Positions 15,619 through 24,043 of a DNA stretch of 43,393 nucleotides are shown here, one piece after another (within the stretch, counting starts at the first letter, position 1; each line of letters begins with the position of its first letter). A program made the position numbers and the translations under genes. The DNA lies in the IMG/VR virus record IMGVR_UViG_3300009194_000020, positions 1 through 43,393 of that record. One strand, given 5' to 3'. The notes beneath the pieces are model-generated. The model was given only the letters and a program-made list of their open reading frames with translations, was not told the origin of the DNA and made no database searches. Source of the stretch: a virus.

Positions 15619-18600
15619 ATGATGAAACGATTCAGCGATTACCTTCTCGAGAACTCGCTGTACAGTGACCAGCAAGGATATTCCACTCTAATGAACAACA
15701 AGGGGCAGGTAGCCGAATTGTTCTTCATTAACGTGATGGGGTTCCTATCACTGTACGCCATCGACCGAACTCAGCCGAAACTCGTCTCTTACCTACGAAG
15801 CGAGAAGTCGGTCCGGCCTGATAAGATCGGTGATGCCAATAACGATATGAGCCTGGCCGTTAAGATGGCCGTCGATGCTCAGGTTATCAATCAGGTGGCT
15901 TCAAAAGAGATCACCAAGCTGCTATACCTGATCAAGTCCCGGAAGATTGATACCATCGACGATGATAAGATTCGGGACTTGATGAAGCGAGCGCGTCTTG
16001 GAACTCATATGGATGGACGGATGAAGTCCATCTATCAAGACTACCAGGATGGTAAGACCAGCCTGGCCCAACTCGCTGGTGAAATCTATCCTCGCGCAAA
16101 AGCACGCAAAACGATCAGCTCTGAGTTTCTTGACGTCGCTCAAGCGATGAAGACTGAAATCAAAGCTGCAATGAAAACTGTTGCAACTACGGCAGATGCA
16201 GATAACCCTACCGACGACAATGCGCCAGATCCGGACCTCAAGACGGATGTGCCTAAACCGACATCTGCTGTGATTCCGGACCCTGATCCTGCAATTGCAA
16301 AACGAGCTGCGGCTAAGAAGACGAGTCAACAGGCTGGTGGGACTCCAGCAAAAGACAACCCGTATGATATGTCGCTTCGTGCGAATGTGATCGCAGCGTT
16401 CTTGGATATTGCTCCTCTCGATTCATGGGATGCTGTCAAAGCTGCCCTGAAGGACAAAGGGTTGAGCTCCCATAGGTTCCCCTGGACGATGGTCCTTTCT
16501 GCAGGGGACAAGAAGTTCGATATCACTGCCACTGATGTGCATGCTGCTGTGTTTCGCAATTACAAGCAGCTTCAACAATCAGGAGTATACGATAAGATCC
16601 GTCGAGGGATTAAAGCGTTTGGGTATCAGATCTCCGGCAAGAGCGTGTCCGTTGAAGTCTCGTACCTGCAGGGGTTCTATCAAGCAGTTGAGGCGAACCT
16701 ATTTGATCCAGAACTGCCACCCTACATCAGAGAGATTGCAGACAACGGGATCCCGCGCAATCTGTTTTCGATGAAGTATGTTAGCATGCTGCAGGCAAGT
16801 AGTGCAGGATTCAAAGATAAGGTCAATCTTGTCAACACTCTGCAAGACAACCGCATTCCGGTTCCCACCGTCGCCCTCGATTTCGATTTTGATGCAGTGG
16901 ATCCATCCGAGATCGTTGAGTTTCTGCTGGATGATCAATCAAACATAACAATCGTCGAGAGAATCAGCACACAACTGTATCGTGCAATCATCCAGAAGAA
17001 CCGCACTTCGGTTGCGATCCAGGACATCTACAGCGACATGGATGCTCTGAAGGCTGCTGTTTCGCCGAATCTGTTTGCCATCTATCAAGCGATGGAAGAG
17101 GCTGACGTGTGGGTCAAACTTGGATATCCTGACCGCAGCCTCAAACAAGCTGATGCAATGTCAGACTCCGATCTGGTGGTTGATACTGTACTGTCGCAAG
17201 GACCCGCAAGCAGGGTCAATGATGCCATCCGAACCATGGATAAGGAGCAACGTGCCACCCTCATCAACGCAGTGGCTAAAAGCACCAAAATCAGCAAGTT
17301 TATCGACCTGCTGATTAGTGCCCGCTATCGCGTAAACGCATCCGCTCTACTCGATGTGGTATGCCAAGCTGTAACCATCCAGGGCTTGTCCAACGAAGGG
17401 ATGAAGACGCGTCAAGATTGGACAGATACTGAAATCGCGTTCGTTAAAGCTAACCATATGCCGAACAGCACACAAATAGTTAGTGATTCCGATGCTGTCG
17501 CAGATTACCTCGATAACCTGATGTATACGTCACTGGTTATGCGGATACGGTCCAAAGCGAACGTGTATGCGGATGAGTTCAACAACATTGTGTTTGGTGA
17601 TACTCGCGCGATAATTCCTGACGGTGTACTCAACGATGAAGCATTCAAACCGTTGTCCAAGCCTATCATCGATGCAGCTACCATTCTGACATCTCAGCTT
17701 ATCGCTAGTGGGGCCCTGTTCAACTTCACTCAAACAAAGATGATCATGAGAATCATCTACGAAGCGGATGCGCTACGGGACGTTGAACCGAAAGAGATTG
17801 CTAATCGTGTCGCGATGTCGAACCATCTCGAAATCGGCACGCTGATGAATCTGAAGACGCAACAAGATGAGATGTATGGTGAGCGAGTTGCGCAACTGAT
17901 CGTCGAAAATGCGGATAGCACATTCATCCGTTCGAATGGATTCAAACTTGGCCGTTTCTTTGAACAGCTTATCGATCAACGGGATCCGACCCCAGAGCGG
18001 TTGGAGATGATTCAGAAGTCTGTTGAGAAGCTGCAGCACGCAAGCGGTGATGGAGATAGATTGCTTAACAGTGTTGCTGACTCAGTGGCTCGAATCACTG
18101 CTGTAATGAACAATGACCTTGAGTCTCCGCTGCTTGATACGCCAGCAGCTTGCATAAACACTTACAACACGATCTTGTCGAATGCAGAGGACGGTAGCCC
18201 GATCCGAGATCAAGCGGAACAGCTCCGTCGAATTGCTGCTGAGCAAGCAACGAATACGACCAGCACTGGTGAAAGTCTGGCTCGCACTATTGAGTTCGCT
18301 GCCGCGTACCTGACAGTGGATCAGGTTCAGAATCTTGTTGATCGGATGACAGGTAACGCGAACGTCCTCAAACGAAACTCGTTTGCTATTGGGATGGTGA
18401 AACGTGCCCTTGAAGATTATCCTGAGAAGCTGGCCGTTGTAAGAAAGAATGTTGAAGAAGCAATCCGAACTCTCCCTGGCAGTCTGATCAAAGAAGTATA
18501 CAAGGATGCTCCTGATGCCATCACGGAGACAATCATGATGGCGGATGATCCAGATAGCCTGATGGAGCGGATTAATAGCCCCACGTACCGTCGAGAAATC

Positions 18601-19794
18601 AACCGCGATATCGTTACCACTGCTGTGTTCGATAGTGCGGGCGCTCGGGACATGATCTACGATGGTCCCATTCGGCCGTTGATGGATCTCGACAAGTCTC
18701 GTCTTCTTCAGGTGCTCGAGTACAACGACATCAAAGTCAACATGAAGAAGAACAAGAGGAAGAAGAACGAGTCGTACAAGGAGTATCTCGATCGCGTTGT
18801 TCAGAACACCAACCTCGCTGAGGATATTGGCGAGCTGCTCGTTTCTCGAGTTGACAACACACAGGACCAGCTTGAGCTGAAAACGATCGAGTATGAGAAC
18901 TACAACAGCGGTCGCCACGGCGATACAGCGCTCGAGTTCCTCGAGGAGTTTGATGTGCAGCAATCGCTGACTCAACCTGAGTACTGGGAGTTCCGTGACG
19001 AGCAAACAGACACCGTCATGTACCCGACGTTCCATGGTACTGGATCTGTTGCAGCATCGATGATCCTACGTAAAGGATTTGCGGTGATCAGCGCCAATGA
19101 CGCATCTGCTGTCGGTCGTATGCTTGGTAACGGGATCTATTACAGCAACGTGCTCGACAAGGTTGCTCAGTATATCGGCGATACAGGGTTTGGTCGCAAG
19201 AAAGGGACGGTTGGATACATCTTCGAAATGGAAGCAGTGCCAGGGATCAAAGGAACTCACCACGAATCTGCAGGTCTGGGTGGAGATGGTATTCGCTCAC
19301 CTGAATGGTGTGTGTACAATGCTGGGAAGCAGCTATCGATCCGTAAGGCATACAAGGTTCGGATGGTGTCAACATCTCTGATCCGAAAGCTGCAAGATAA
19401 GCATAGCGATCCAGGAGTCAACGAGGGGAGTTTCAAGCTGAGGGCATTCAGCGATTGGATCCATGCGATTCGCGAGAGTGTTGGAGCCAGCGATGAGACG
19501 GTATCAGGAGCGACTGCAGTACTCGTCTTCCGTGACGGTAAACTGCCCCATCCTACTGATCCGACCCAAGTTATCGATTGGGATGACTTCGATTACGTAT
19601 ACGGCAGCTACACAAACGTCGGTCTTGAATCATCTGCAGCAGGGGTCGCCCTGGTAGTTGACATTCCGGCTGGAATGGATGATGCTGTAGATATTGAAGG
19701 TGTCCATATCGTGACAAACACAAAGGAGTTCAGTGATTCGGAGCTATTCAACAGCATCCGATCCAGCGGACTTCTGACTGGAGGTAACCAATAA
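15619..19794 (+). CDS. Giant PARP-type ADP-ribosyltransferase, probable head-packaged protein
   Basis: The 1391-aa protein has a C-terminal ADP-ribosyltransferase domain of PARP (H-Y-E) type: FHGTG (His1139), GNGIYYSN (Tyr1174/1175) and SPEWCVYN (Glu1229). About 1100 residues of mostly helical sequence precede it. A low-complexity linker with PDPDPAIAKRAAAKK lies near 210-235. The N-terminus MKRFSDYLLENS resembles T4 head-protein targeting peptides (MKTYQEFIAEA), which are cut after the Glu by the prohead protease; ATGs at 15619 and 15622 are both possible. T4 Alt, an injected ADP-ribosyltransferase, is an analogue rather than a clear homologue (682 aa, R-S-E type). The late promoter at 15566 fits a virion protein. 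Target unknown. Confidence 0.8.
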   Translation: MMKRFSDYLLENSLYSDQQGYSTLMNNKGQVAELFFINVMGFLSLYAIDRTQPKLVSYLRSEKSVRPDKIGDANNDMSLAVKMAVDAQVINQVASKEITKLLYLIKSRKIDTIDDDKIRDLMKRARLGTHMDGRMKSIYQDYQDGKTSLAQLAGEIYPRAKARKTISSEFLDVAQAMKTEIKAAMKTVATTADADNPTDDNAPDPDLKTDVPKPTSAVIPDPDPAIAKRAAAKKTSQQAGGTPAKDNPYDMSLRANVIAAFLDIAPLDSWDAVKAALKDKGLSSHRFPWTMVLSAGDKKFDITATDVHAAVFRNYKQLQQSGVYDKIRRGIKAFGYQISGKSVSVEVSYLQGFYQAVEANLFDPELPPYIREIADNGIPRNLFSMKYVSMLQASSAGFKDKVNLVNTLQDNRIPVPTVALDFDFDAVDPSEIVEFLLDDQSNITIVERISTQLYRAIIQKNRTSVAIQDIYSDMDALKAAVSPNLFAIYQAMEEADVWVKLGYPDRSLKQADAMSDSDLVVDTVLSQGPASRVNDAIRTMDKEQRATLINAVAKSTKISKFIDLLISARYRVNASALLDVVCQAVTIQGLSNEGMKTRQDWTDTEIAFVKANHMPNSTQIVSDSDAVADYLDNLMYTSLVMRIRSKANVYADEFNNIVFGDTRAIIPDGVLNDEAFKPLSKPIIDAATILTSQLIASGALFNFTQTKMIMRIIYEADALRDVEPKEIANRVAMSNHLEIGTLMNLKTQQDEMYGERVAQLIVENADSTFIRSNGFKLGRFFEQLIDQRDPTPERLEMIQKSVEKLQHASGDGDRLLNSVADSVARITAVMNNDLESPLLDTPAACINTYNTILSNAEDGSPIRDQAEQLRRIAAEQATNTTSTGESLARTIEFAAAYLTVDQVQNLVDRMTGNANVLKRNSFAIGMVKRALEDYPEKLAVVRKNVEEAIRTLPGSLIKEVYKDAPDAITETIMMADDPDSLMERINSPTYRREINRDIVTTAVFDSAGARDMIYDGPIRPLMDLDKSRLLQVLEYNDIKVNMKKNKRKKNESYKEYLDRVVQNTNLAEDIGELLVSRVDNTQDQLELKTIEYENYNSGRHGDTALEFLEEFDVQQSLTQPEYWEFRDEQTDTVMYPTFHGTGSVAASMILRKGFAVISANDASAVGRMLGNGIYYSNVLDKVAQYIGDTGFGRKKGTVGYIFEMEAVPGIKGTHHESAGLGGDGIRSPEWCVYNAGKQLSIRKAYKVRMVSTSLIRKLQDKHSDPGVNEGSFKLRAFSDWIHAIRESVGASDETVSGATAVLVFRDGKLPHPTDPTQVIDWDDFDYVYGSYTNVGLESSAAGVALVVDIPAGMDDAVDIEGVHIVTNTKEFSDSELFNSIRSSGLLTGGNQ

Positions 19795-20072
19795 TGAGCT
19801 TCAGAAAATACCTCAAAGAGAGTGGGTATCATCTCTACAAGATCAAGGTGGGCTTTCGGGCCCCCCTCGATAAGGTTGCGATCGGGGAAGCGCTCGATCG
19901 GTGTCCCTCGGTGGTATCGTGGAGGGCTGTTCCAAAAACGAACGATCAGATCGAGATGATGACCAAGGTTGATGTCACCGAGGTCGATAACCTTGTTGAT
20001 TTGGTTGATCAGACTCTCGAACTCCTCCGCGAGGATGATATCGAGTGCCAGGTGCTGAAAGTTTACAAGTAA
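19794..20072 (+). CDS. Small protein with capsid-targeting-like N-terminus, 92 aa
   Basis: The ATG overlaps the stop of the ADP-ribosyltransferase gene (TAATG), so the two are probably co-translated. The N-terminus MSFRKYLKESG fits the pattern shared with four other genes here: hydrophobic/aromatic spacing ending in x-E. The rest has a ferredoxin-like alternation of strands and helices (YKIKVGFRAPLDKVAIGEAL, LREDDIECQVLKVYK). Could be a co-packaged partner of the large protein (inference). Confidence 0.7.
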   Translation: MSFRKYLKESGYHLYKIKVGFRAPLDKVAIGEALDRCPSVVSWRAVPKTNDQIEMMTKVDVTEVDNLVDLVDQTLELLREDDIECQVLKVYK

Positions 20073-20093
20073 CCAACAGGCACACTAGAACCA

Positions 20094-20138
20094 CAAAAAG
20101 CTCAAGCGATTTCTCGTCGCTTGAGCTTTTCTTTTTGT
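20094..20138 (+). terminator. Rho-independent terminator
   Basis: The stem AAGCTCAAGCGA/TCGCTTGAGCTT is extended by A-rich and T-rich arms (CACAAAAAG/CTTTTTGTG), with TTTTCTTTTT downstream. It ends the late ADP-ribosyltransferase unit before the dda gene. Confidence 0.88.
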
Positions 20139-20225
20139 GAGAACGATGAGAGAATGTAGTTGTTGTCGTTCATCAACATCATCATCATCATCATCAATAC
20201 ACCATGATAAGGAAGCAATTGATCT

Positions 20226-22703
20226 ATGAAGCTCAATGAAAAGCAGAGCTTGGCGATGAAGAAAGTGATTGAAGGCCACAACCTGTACATCGGCGGTCCT
20301 GGTGGTGTCGGTAAATCTGTGCTGGTTCGTGAGATTCAAGATAAGTTTGGCGACTCGTGCGTCTTTCTTGCTCCAACAGGCATCGCTGCCCTCAACATTG
20401 GTGGCGCAACGATCCACTCCACGTTCAAGTTTCCGCACTCGTTTCTTACCAAGCGTGACGCGAAGAACGTCCATCAGAAGACAGCGGACCTGTTCAGTCC
20501 AACCGGATCCGTCAAGCGAATCGTAATCGACGAGATTTCGATGGTTCGCGGGGATATGATGGCAGCAATCGATCAACAGCTCCGTCTTGCTCGTCGAAAG
20601 AATGTCCCGTTTGGGGGCCTTCAGGTGATCGTTGTTGGTGATTTCTTCCAGCTTCCGCCGGTTCTCACTCAACGCGATAAGTCAATATATTTCCGTGACT
20701 ACTCATCAGTCTACGCGTTCGGGGATGAGACTTGGTCGGCAGCTCAATTCGACTACATTGAGCTGGATCAGATCATGCGTCAGTCTGACACCACGTTCAT
20801 CGAGCATCTGCAGAACATTCGCACCAAGAAGGCGGGGTACCAAGAGTCTGTTCGATTCTTCAACAGGGTTGGAAGCGAGAACAGTGATGATGTCCTCGAT
20901 ATGGATCCGACGTTCATCTGTTCTACCAACCGTGCAACGGATATCGTCAACACCCAAAACTACAGCGAGTTGGACGGCGAAGAACGAACATTCCGTGCAC
21001 GCAAGTGGGGTCAGATTGATTCAGAACCCTCCCCGACTGAGCTGCAACTCAAGTTCGGAACGAAGGTGATTTTCACTGCAAACACCGAAGAAGCCATGAA
21101 TGGTGAGATCGGATACGTCGTTGGGTTTGTAGGCGACAAAGTGAAGGTCCTCATGGAGAAGGATGAGAGCGAGATTCTTGTTGGGAGCTACAAGTGGGAG
21201 CAAGTAGAGTTCATCAACAAAGGCAACGGTCTTGCACGTGAGGTGATCGGGACGTACGAGCAGCTTCCGATTAAGCATGGTTGGGCAGTCACGATCCACA
21301 AATGCATGCCGGGCCATGTACAAGTTATGACACCTACCGGCAAACGACGTTTGGATCAACTGCATGTGGGTGATATGGTCCAGTCTCGGACTGGGTGGAA
21401 CAACGTGCTTAACCATTGGGCTACTGGCAAAAAGAAGCAGTACACTATCACGCTCGAGTCAGGCCGTACAGTAAGCAGTAGTGCTGATCATCAGTTTTAT
21501 GCTGCGCGAAATGGTAAAGCCCCCGAATTTATAGAGCTCAGTTCGTTGCGTGTGGGAGATCATCTGTCGGTCAGCGCTCAGCCTGTTGAGTTTGTCGATA
21601 ATGGGGTCTCCGTTGACCTGAGTTACCTCATGGGGATGCTGATTGGAGATGGTTGCTATAGCGAGAGTTATCGAGCTGACCACCGTATCGATTTCACTAC
21701 AGCGGACGTTGAACTAGAGCGCACGTTCACTGACTTCATGGAGTCTCGTGGGCTGCAAGTTGGTCAGATCTACACCAACAAGAAATCACCACAGTGCGTT
21801 ACTCTGTATACCCACAGCAAGCAGATTAGGAGCAACCTTGAGGAGTTGGGTCTCGATTACGCGACTGCACGTAACAAGTGCATCCCCGAAATCCTGAAAT
21901 CGTCCACCTTGGAATGTAGAGCGGCTCTGATCAGCGGACTATTGGATACTGACGGTCATGTATCCAAACAACATAACAAGTTTGTGTTTGCTACCAGCTC
22001 GAAGACTCTAGCCGAGGATATTCGAGAGGTTCTGGATACGCTTGGAGTGTTCAGCAGTGTACATACACAGAACGACGTATCGTACCAAACGGTAGTTACA
22101 GGCCGCTCATCTGTGGATCTAGCGAATCTGCTTTCGTTGAAGGTTGGGTACAAGGCTGATCGGTGCAAGCAGATTGCAAGGTCGGAAATCAAGCGAGAGA
22201 ACCGCGACTCTGTGCCATTCATGAAAGCAGTAAACAACTACACTAAATCACAACTCGTAGATCGAGGCGAGGCGTTACACACCCAACCGCAATACTTGTG
22301 GCTGGGGGACAGCCCGAAGAACCGTCGGAAGTATATCGATGAGTGCATCAAACACGGCGTCGAGCTACATCCAGACGTTTCGGAAGGGATGCGATTTGAG
22401 AAGATCATCAGCATCGACGAAGGAAGCGAAGAGGAGATGTTCGATATCGAGGTAGCTAACGACCACAATTTCTACGCAGATGGGGTTCTGGTTCACAATT
22501 GCCAGGGGTTGACTCTGCCGAGTGGTGTTATCGATCTCGGTCGAGGAGCGTTCTGTCATGGGCAAACATATGTGGCACTCTCTCGAATCAAGACGTTGGA
22601 TGGGATGGCCCTCATCTCAAACATCCGCAATCAGGATATCATCGTTGATCCTGAAGTGAGAGAGTTTTACGATAACGACTGTCGCGGTGTTGGATTGTTC
22701 TGA
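20226..22703 (+). CDS. dda: Dda-like SF1 DNA helicase with inserted intein
   Basis: 5'-3' helicase of the RecD/Pif1 group that starts replication forks in T4-like phages. The frame is 825 aa, but residues 360-758 are an intein; the exteins total 426 aa, near T4 Dda (439 aa). Visible motifs are Walker A GGPGGVGKS (22-30), motif II IDEISMV, motif III GDFFQLPPV, and motif V split by the intein at TIHK/CQGLTL. Motif VI follows as YVALSRIKTLDGM. The normally Ser/Cys position of the HKxQG motif is Cys, supplying the +1 nucleophile for splicing. Confidence 0.92.
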   Translation: MKLNEKQSLAMKKVIEGHNLYIGGPGGVGKSVLVREIQDKFGDSCVFLAPTGIAALNIGGATIHSTFKFPHSFLTKRDAKNVHQKTADLFSPTGSVKRIVIDEISMVRGDMMAAIDQQLRLARRKNVPFGGLQVIVVGDFFQLPPVLTQRDKSIYFRDYSSVYAFGDETWSAAQFDYIELDQIMRQSDTTFIEHLQNIRTKKAGYQESVRFFNRVGSENSDDVLDMDPTFICSTNRATDIVNTQNYSELDGEERTFRARKWGQIDSEPSPTELQLKFGTKVIFTANTEEAMNGEIGYVVGFVGDKVKVLMEKDESEILVGSYKWEQVEFINKGNGLAREVIGTYEQLPIKHGWAVTIHKCMPGHVQVMTPTGKRRLDQLHVGDMVQSRTGWNNVLNHWATGKKKQYTITLESGRTVSSSADHQFYAARNGKAPEFIELSSLRVGDHLSVSAQPVEFVDNGVSVDLSYLMGMLIGDGCYSESYRADHRIDFTTADVELERTFTDFMESRGLQVGQIYTNKKSPQCVTLYTHSKQIRSNLEELGLDYATARNKCIPEILKSSTLECRAALISGLLDTDGHVSKQHNKFVFATSSKTLAEDIREVLDTLGVFSSVHTQNDVSYQTVVTGRSSVDLANLLSLKVGYKADRCKQIARSEIKRENRDSVPFMKAVNNYTKSQLVDRGEALHTQPQYLWLGDSPKNRRKYIDECIKHGVELHPDVSEGMRFEKIISIDEGSEEEMFDIEVANDHNFYADGVLVHNCQGLTLPSGVIDLGRGAFCHGQTYVALSRIKTLDGMALISNIRNQDIIVDPEVREFYDNDCRGVGLF
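21303..22499 (+). other. Intein with LAGLIDADG homing endonuclease domain
   Basis: 399-residue in-frame protein insertion. Block A begins CMPGHVQVMTPTGKRRLDQL (Cys1). Block B is GRTVSSSADHQFYA. The endonuclease blocks are LSYLMGMLIGDG (helicase-frame residues 465-476) and RAALISGLLDTDG (565-577). Block F is MFDIEVANDHNFYADGV, and block G is LVHN followed by Cys+1. All residues needed for splicing and both endonuclease acidic positions are present, so it looks active. Confidence 0.93.
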
Positions 22704-22716
22704 GGAGGAAGTTGCG

Positions 22717-22896
22717 ATGAAATTCAAGATCCCTTGGTACATCCTGACGATTGCATGTTGGCAGCTAGCGGCCCCAAACGTGCACAACATTGTTGACGCG
22801 TTGCTGCTTGGCATGGCGAATGCGTTTGTATGCTTTGTGTTTGTTGGAATGCTTGTTCAGATCCCAGGCATCCAAAACAACGAAACAGGTAAGTGA
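22717..22896 (+). CDS. Small membrane protein, 59 aa
   Basis: A GAGGAGG ribosome site overlaps the dda stop and lies 9 nt before ATG 22717. The product has two hydrophobic segments (WYILTIACWQLAAP and LLLGMANAFVCFVFVGMLVQ) and a polar tail. Sandwiched between dda and the macro-domain gene. Not recognised. Confidence 0.65.
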   Translation: MKFKIPWYILTIACWQLAAPNVHNIVDALLLGMANAFVCFVFVGMLVQIPGIQNNETGK

Positions 22897-22900
22897 TATA

Positions 22901-23416
22901 ATGATAGCTAATATCAAGAGTGATCTATTCAAGTTTGCGATTGATGCTGAGGTTGATGGGATCGCGCACGGCTGCAACTGCTTCCATACGATGGGGAGTG
23001 GTGTTGCAGTCGGGGTACGTAAATTCACCCATGACCAGTGTCTGGTAGCTGACCGACAAACATCATACGGGGACATCAACAAACTCGGGACCTATTCAAG
23101 CGTTAACACAGAGCATGATATTGACGTGTTCAACTTATACACGAAGGATGGGTATAAAGGCATGATAGCTCCCCGAACACGTTGGCCTGAGCAGTTGGTG
23201 TTCATCTCATGGCAAGCGTTTTCTGATGCTATGATGAAAGTGCTGGTGGATCACCGAAAGAAGGGGTTGCATATTGCGATCCCAGAAATCGGGTGTGGGC
23301 TAGCAGGGGGCAGTGTAGTAGACCTACACCGCACACTACACCAGCTCGAGGGACGTCTGGAAGGCGCTTTTGGGTACAGCGCTGAAGACTATATGATCAC
23401 AATCGTTTCGCAATAA
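22901..23416 (+). CDS. Macro-domain protein
   Basis: Macro domains bind ADP-ribose and its derivatives; many remove ADP-ribose from proteins or nucleic acids or process ADP-ribose 1''-phosphate. The 171-aa single-domain protein has HGCNCFHTMGSGVA (ligand-binding loop 1) near residues 23-36 and IPEIGCGLAGG (loop 2 region) near 127-137. ATG 22901 follows AGGTAAG. The ADP-ribosyltransferase encoded 3 kb upstream makes a role in reversing or reading that mark plausible. Clearing ADP-ribose phosphates from RNA repair is an alternative. Confidence 0.85.
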   Translation: MIANIKSDLFKFAIDAEVDGIAHGCNCFHTMGSGVAVGVRKFTHDQCLVADRQTSYGDINKLGTYSSVNTEHDIDVFNLYTKDGYKGMIAPRTRWPEQLVFISWQAFSDAMMKVLVDHRKKGLHIAIPEIGCGLAGGSVVDLHRTLHQLEGRLEGAFGYSAEDYMITIVSQ

Positions 23417-23452
23417 ACTCTGTTGAAAACAAACTCAAAAGGATAATGAAAT

Positions 23453-23728
23453 ATGGTTCGTGCTCTTATCAATAAAATCATGAGGAATCGCTCCCCGAAG
23501 ACCGCAGATCCTCGGTACAGCGACATCGACGCGGAAGTGTCCGACTTTTCGGAGAAGCGCAAAGCTCTCGTGGATGGCTTCAAGAACCGCCTCCATCAGA
23601 TTCGTGCTTCGCGGGAAGATGATATGACGGAGATCGACACATCGATTACCGAACTCAGCAAACGTCGCCAAGAGAAGCAAGATGATGTAAGCAAAGTCGA
23701 CAACGCTCTGAAGCAAATCGAGAGTTGA
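23453..23728 (+). CDS. Hypothetical coiled-coil protein, 91 aa
   Basis: Almost entirely helical and charged: after a basic N-terminus (MVRALINKIMRNRSPKTADP) come heptad-like repeats such as FSEKRKALVDGFKNRLHQIR and ELSKRRQEKQDDVSKVDNAL. AAAGGATAATG upstream supplies a weak ribosome site. Last gene before the first boxA/tRNA unit. Function unknown. Confidence 0.65.
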   Translation: MVRALINKIMRNRSPKTADPRYSDIDAEVSDFSEKRKALVDGFKNRLHQIRASREDDMTEIDTSITELSKRRQEKQDDVSKVDNALKQIES

Positions 23729-23744
23729 TTTCCGAAAAGATCAG

Positions 23745-23786
23745 CGAGAAGATGATTCTCGATTTCGCAAGACCGCTCTTTAACAA
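23745..23786 (+). promoter_or_regulatory. rrn-like boxB hairpin and boxA antitermination site
   Basis: The hairpin CGAGAA/TTCTCG (23745-23761) precedes GCTCTTTAACAA (23775-23786), which equals the E. coli rRNA boxA core. The order hairpin then boxA is that of bacterial rrn leaders, where NusB-S10 binding prevents Rho termination of untranslated RNA. It sits 18 nt before the tRNA-like RNA at 23805. Confidence 0.6.
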
Positions 23787-23804
23787 CCAGTTTCGATAAA
23801 CAAA

Positions 23805-23890
23805 GCCCCATGTCCCCTCATCGGTCTTCTAAACCGATCCTTTAAGCGAGGGATGGAAGGCACGAGGTTCAATTCCTCCATGGGGCTCCA
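23805..23890 (+). tRNA. tRNA-Arg(TCT)-like RNA with aberrant D arm
   Basis: The acceptor GCCCCAT/ATGGGGC, discriminator T and encoded CCA, T arm CGAGG-TTCAATT-CCTCC, and an anticodon-like arm TCGGT-CTTCTAA-ACCGA (TCT) are all present. Only about 9 nt separate the acceptor from the anticodon stem, so there is no normal D arm, and the variable region is about 25 nt. CCCTC (23815-23819) can pair with GAGGG (23848-23852), or CCTT with AAGG within the variable region. It could be a D-armless tRNA or a tRNA-mimicking RNA such as a Y RNA for the Ro-like protein encoded downstream. Confidence 0.6.
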
Positions 23891-23898
23891 TCCATTGT

Positions 23899-23950
23899 GG
23901 GACGTCTACAGCAATACACGCGCATACATCAAATTAGCCATGCACGTCCC
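23899..23950 (+). ncRNA. CAGCAA hairpin RNA, copy 1
   Basis: Outer stem GGGACGT/ACGTCCC; CAGCAA at exactly position 11 (23909-23914); inner stem GCAT/ATGC stacked on the 3' strand; GT follows the stem. Lies 8 nt after the CCA end of the tRNA-Arg-like RNA. One of five copies sharing this plan. Confidence 0.6.
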
Positions 23951-23985
23951 GTCTTTAATACTGCGGTAGGTTGAGAGAGAAAAGA

Positions 23986-24023
23986 AGAACGATCGCAGCA
24001 AACCGTAACCGATACATCGTTCT
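23986..24023 (+). ncRNA. CAGCAA hairpin RNA, copy 2 (short form)
   Basis: Outer stem AGAACGAT/ATCGTTCT; CAGCAA again at position 11 (23996-24001); GT directly after the stem. It lacks a clear inner hairpin. It lies 20 nt upstream of the DUF2828 gene start, so it may be in that gene's leader. Confidence 0.55.
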
Positions 24024-24043
24024 GTGAATAAGGGAGAATGTGA

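Noticed and set aside
18082-19035. 317-codon open frame antisense to the ADP-ribosyltransferase gene
   Set aside because: It is a shadow frame: the plus strand encodes the conserved-domain protein through this stretch, and the antisense product has no recognisable motif or ribosome site. The same holds for long antisense frames at 4241-5050 and 14002-14622.
20170-20200. ATC/CAT triplet run as a functional repeat or promoter
   Set aside because: Six CAT-type triplets upstream of dda are a short simple repeat with no -35/-10 match at proper spacing; no function can be argued.
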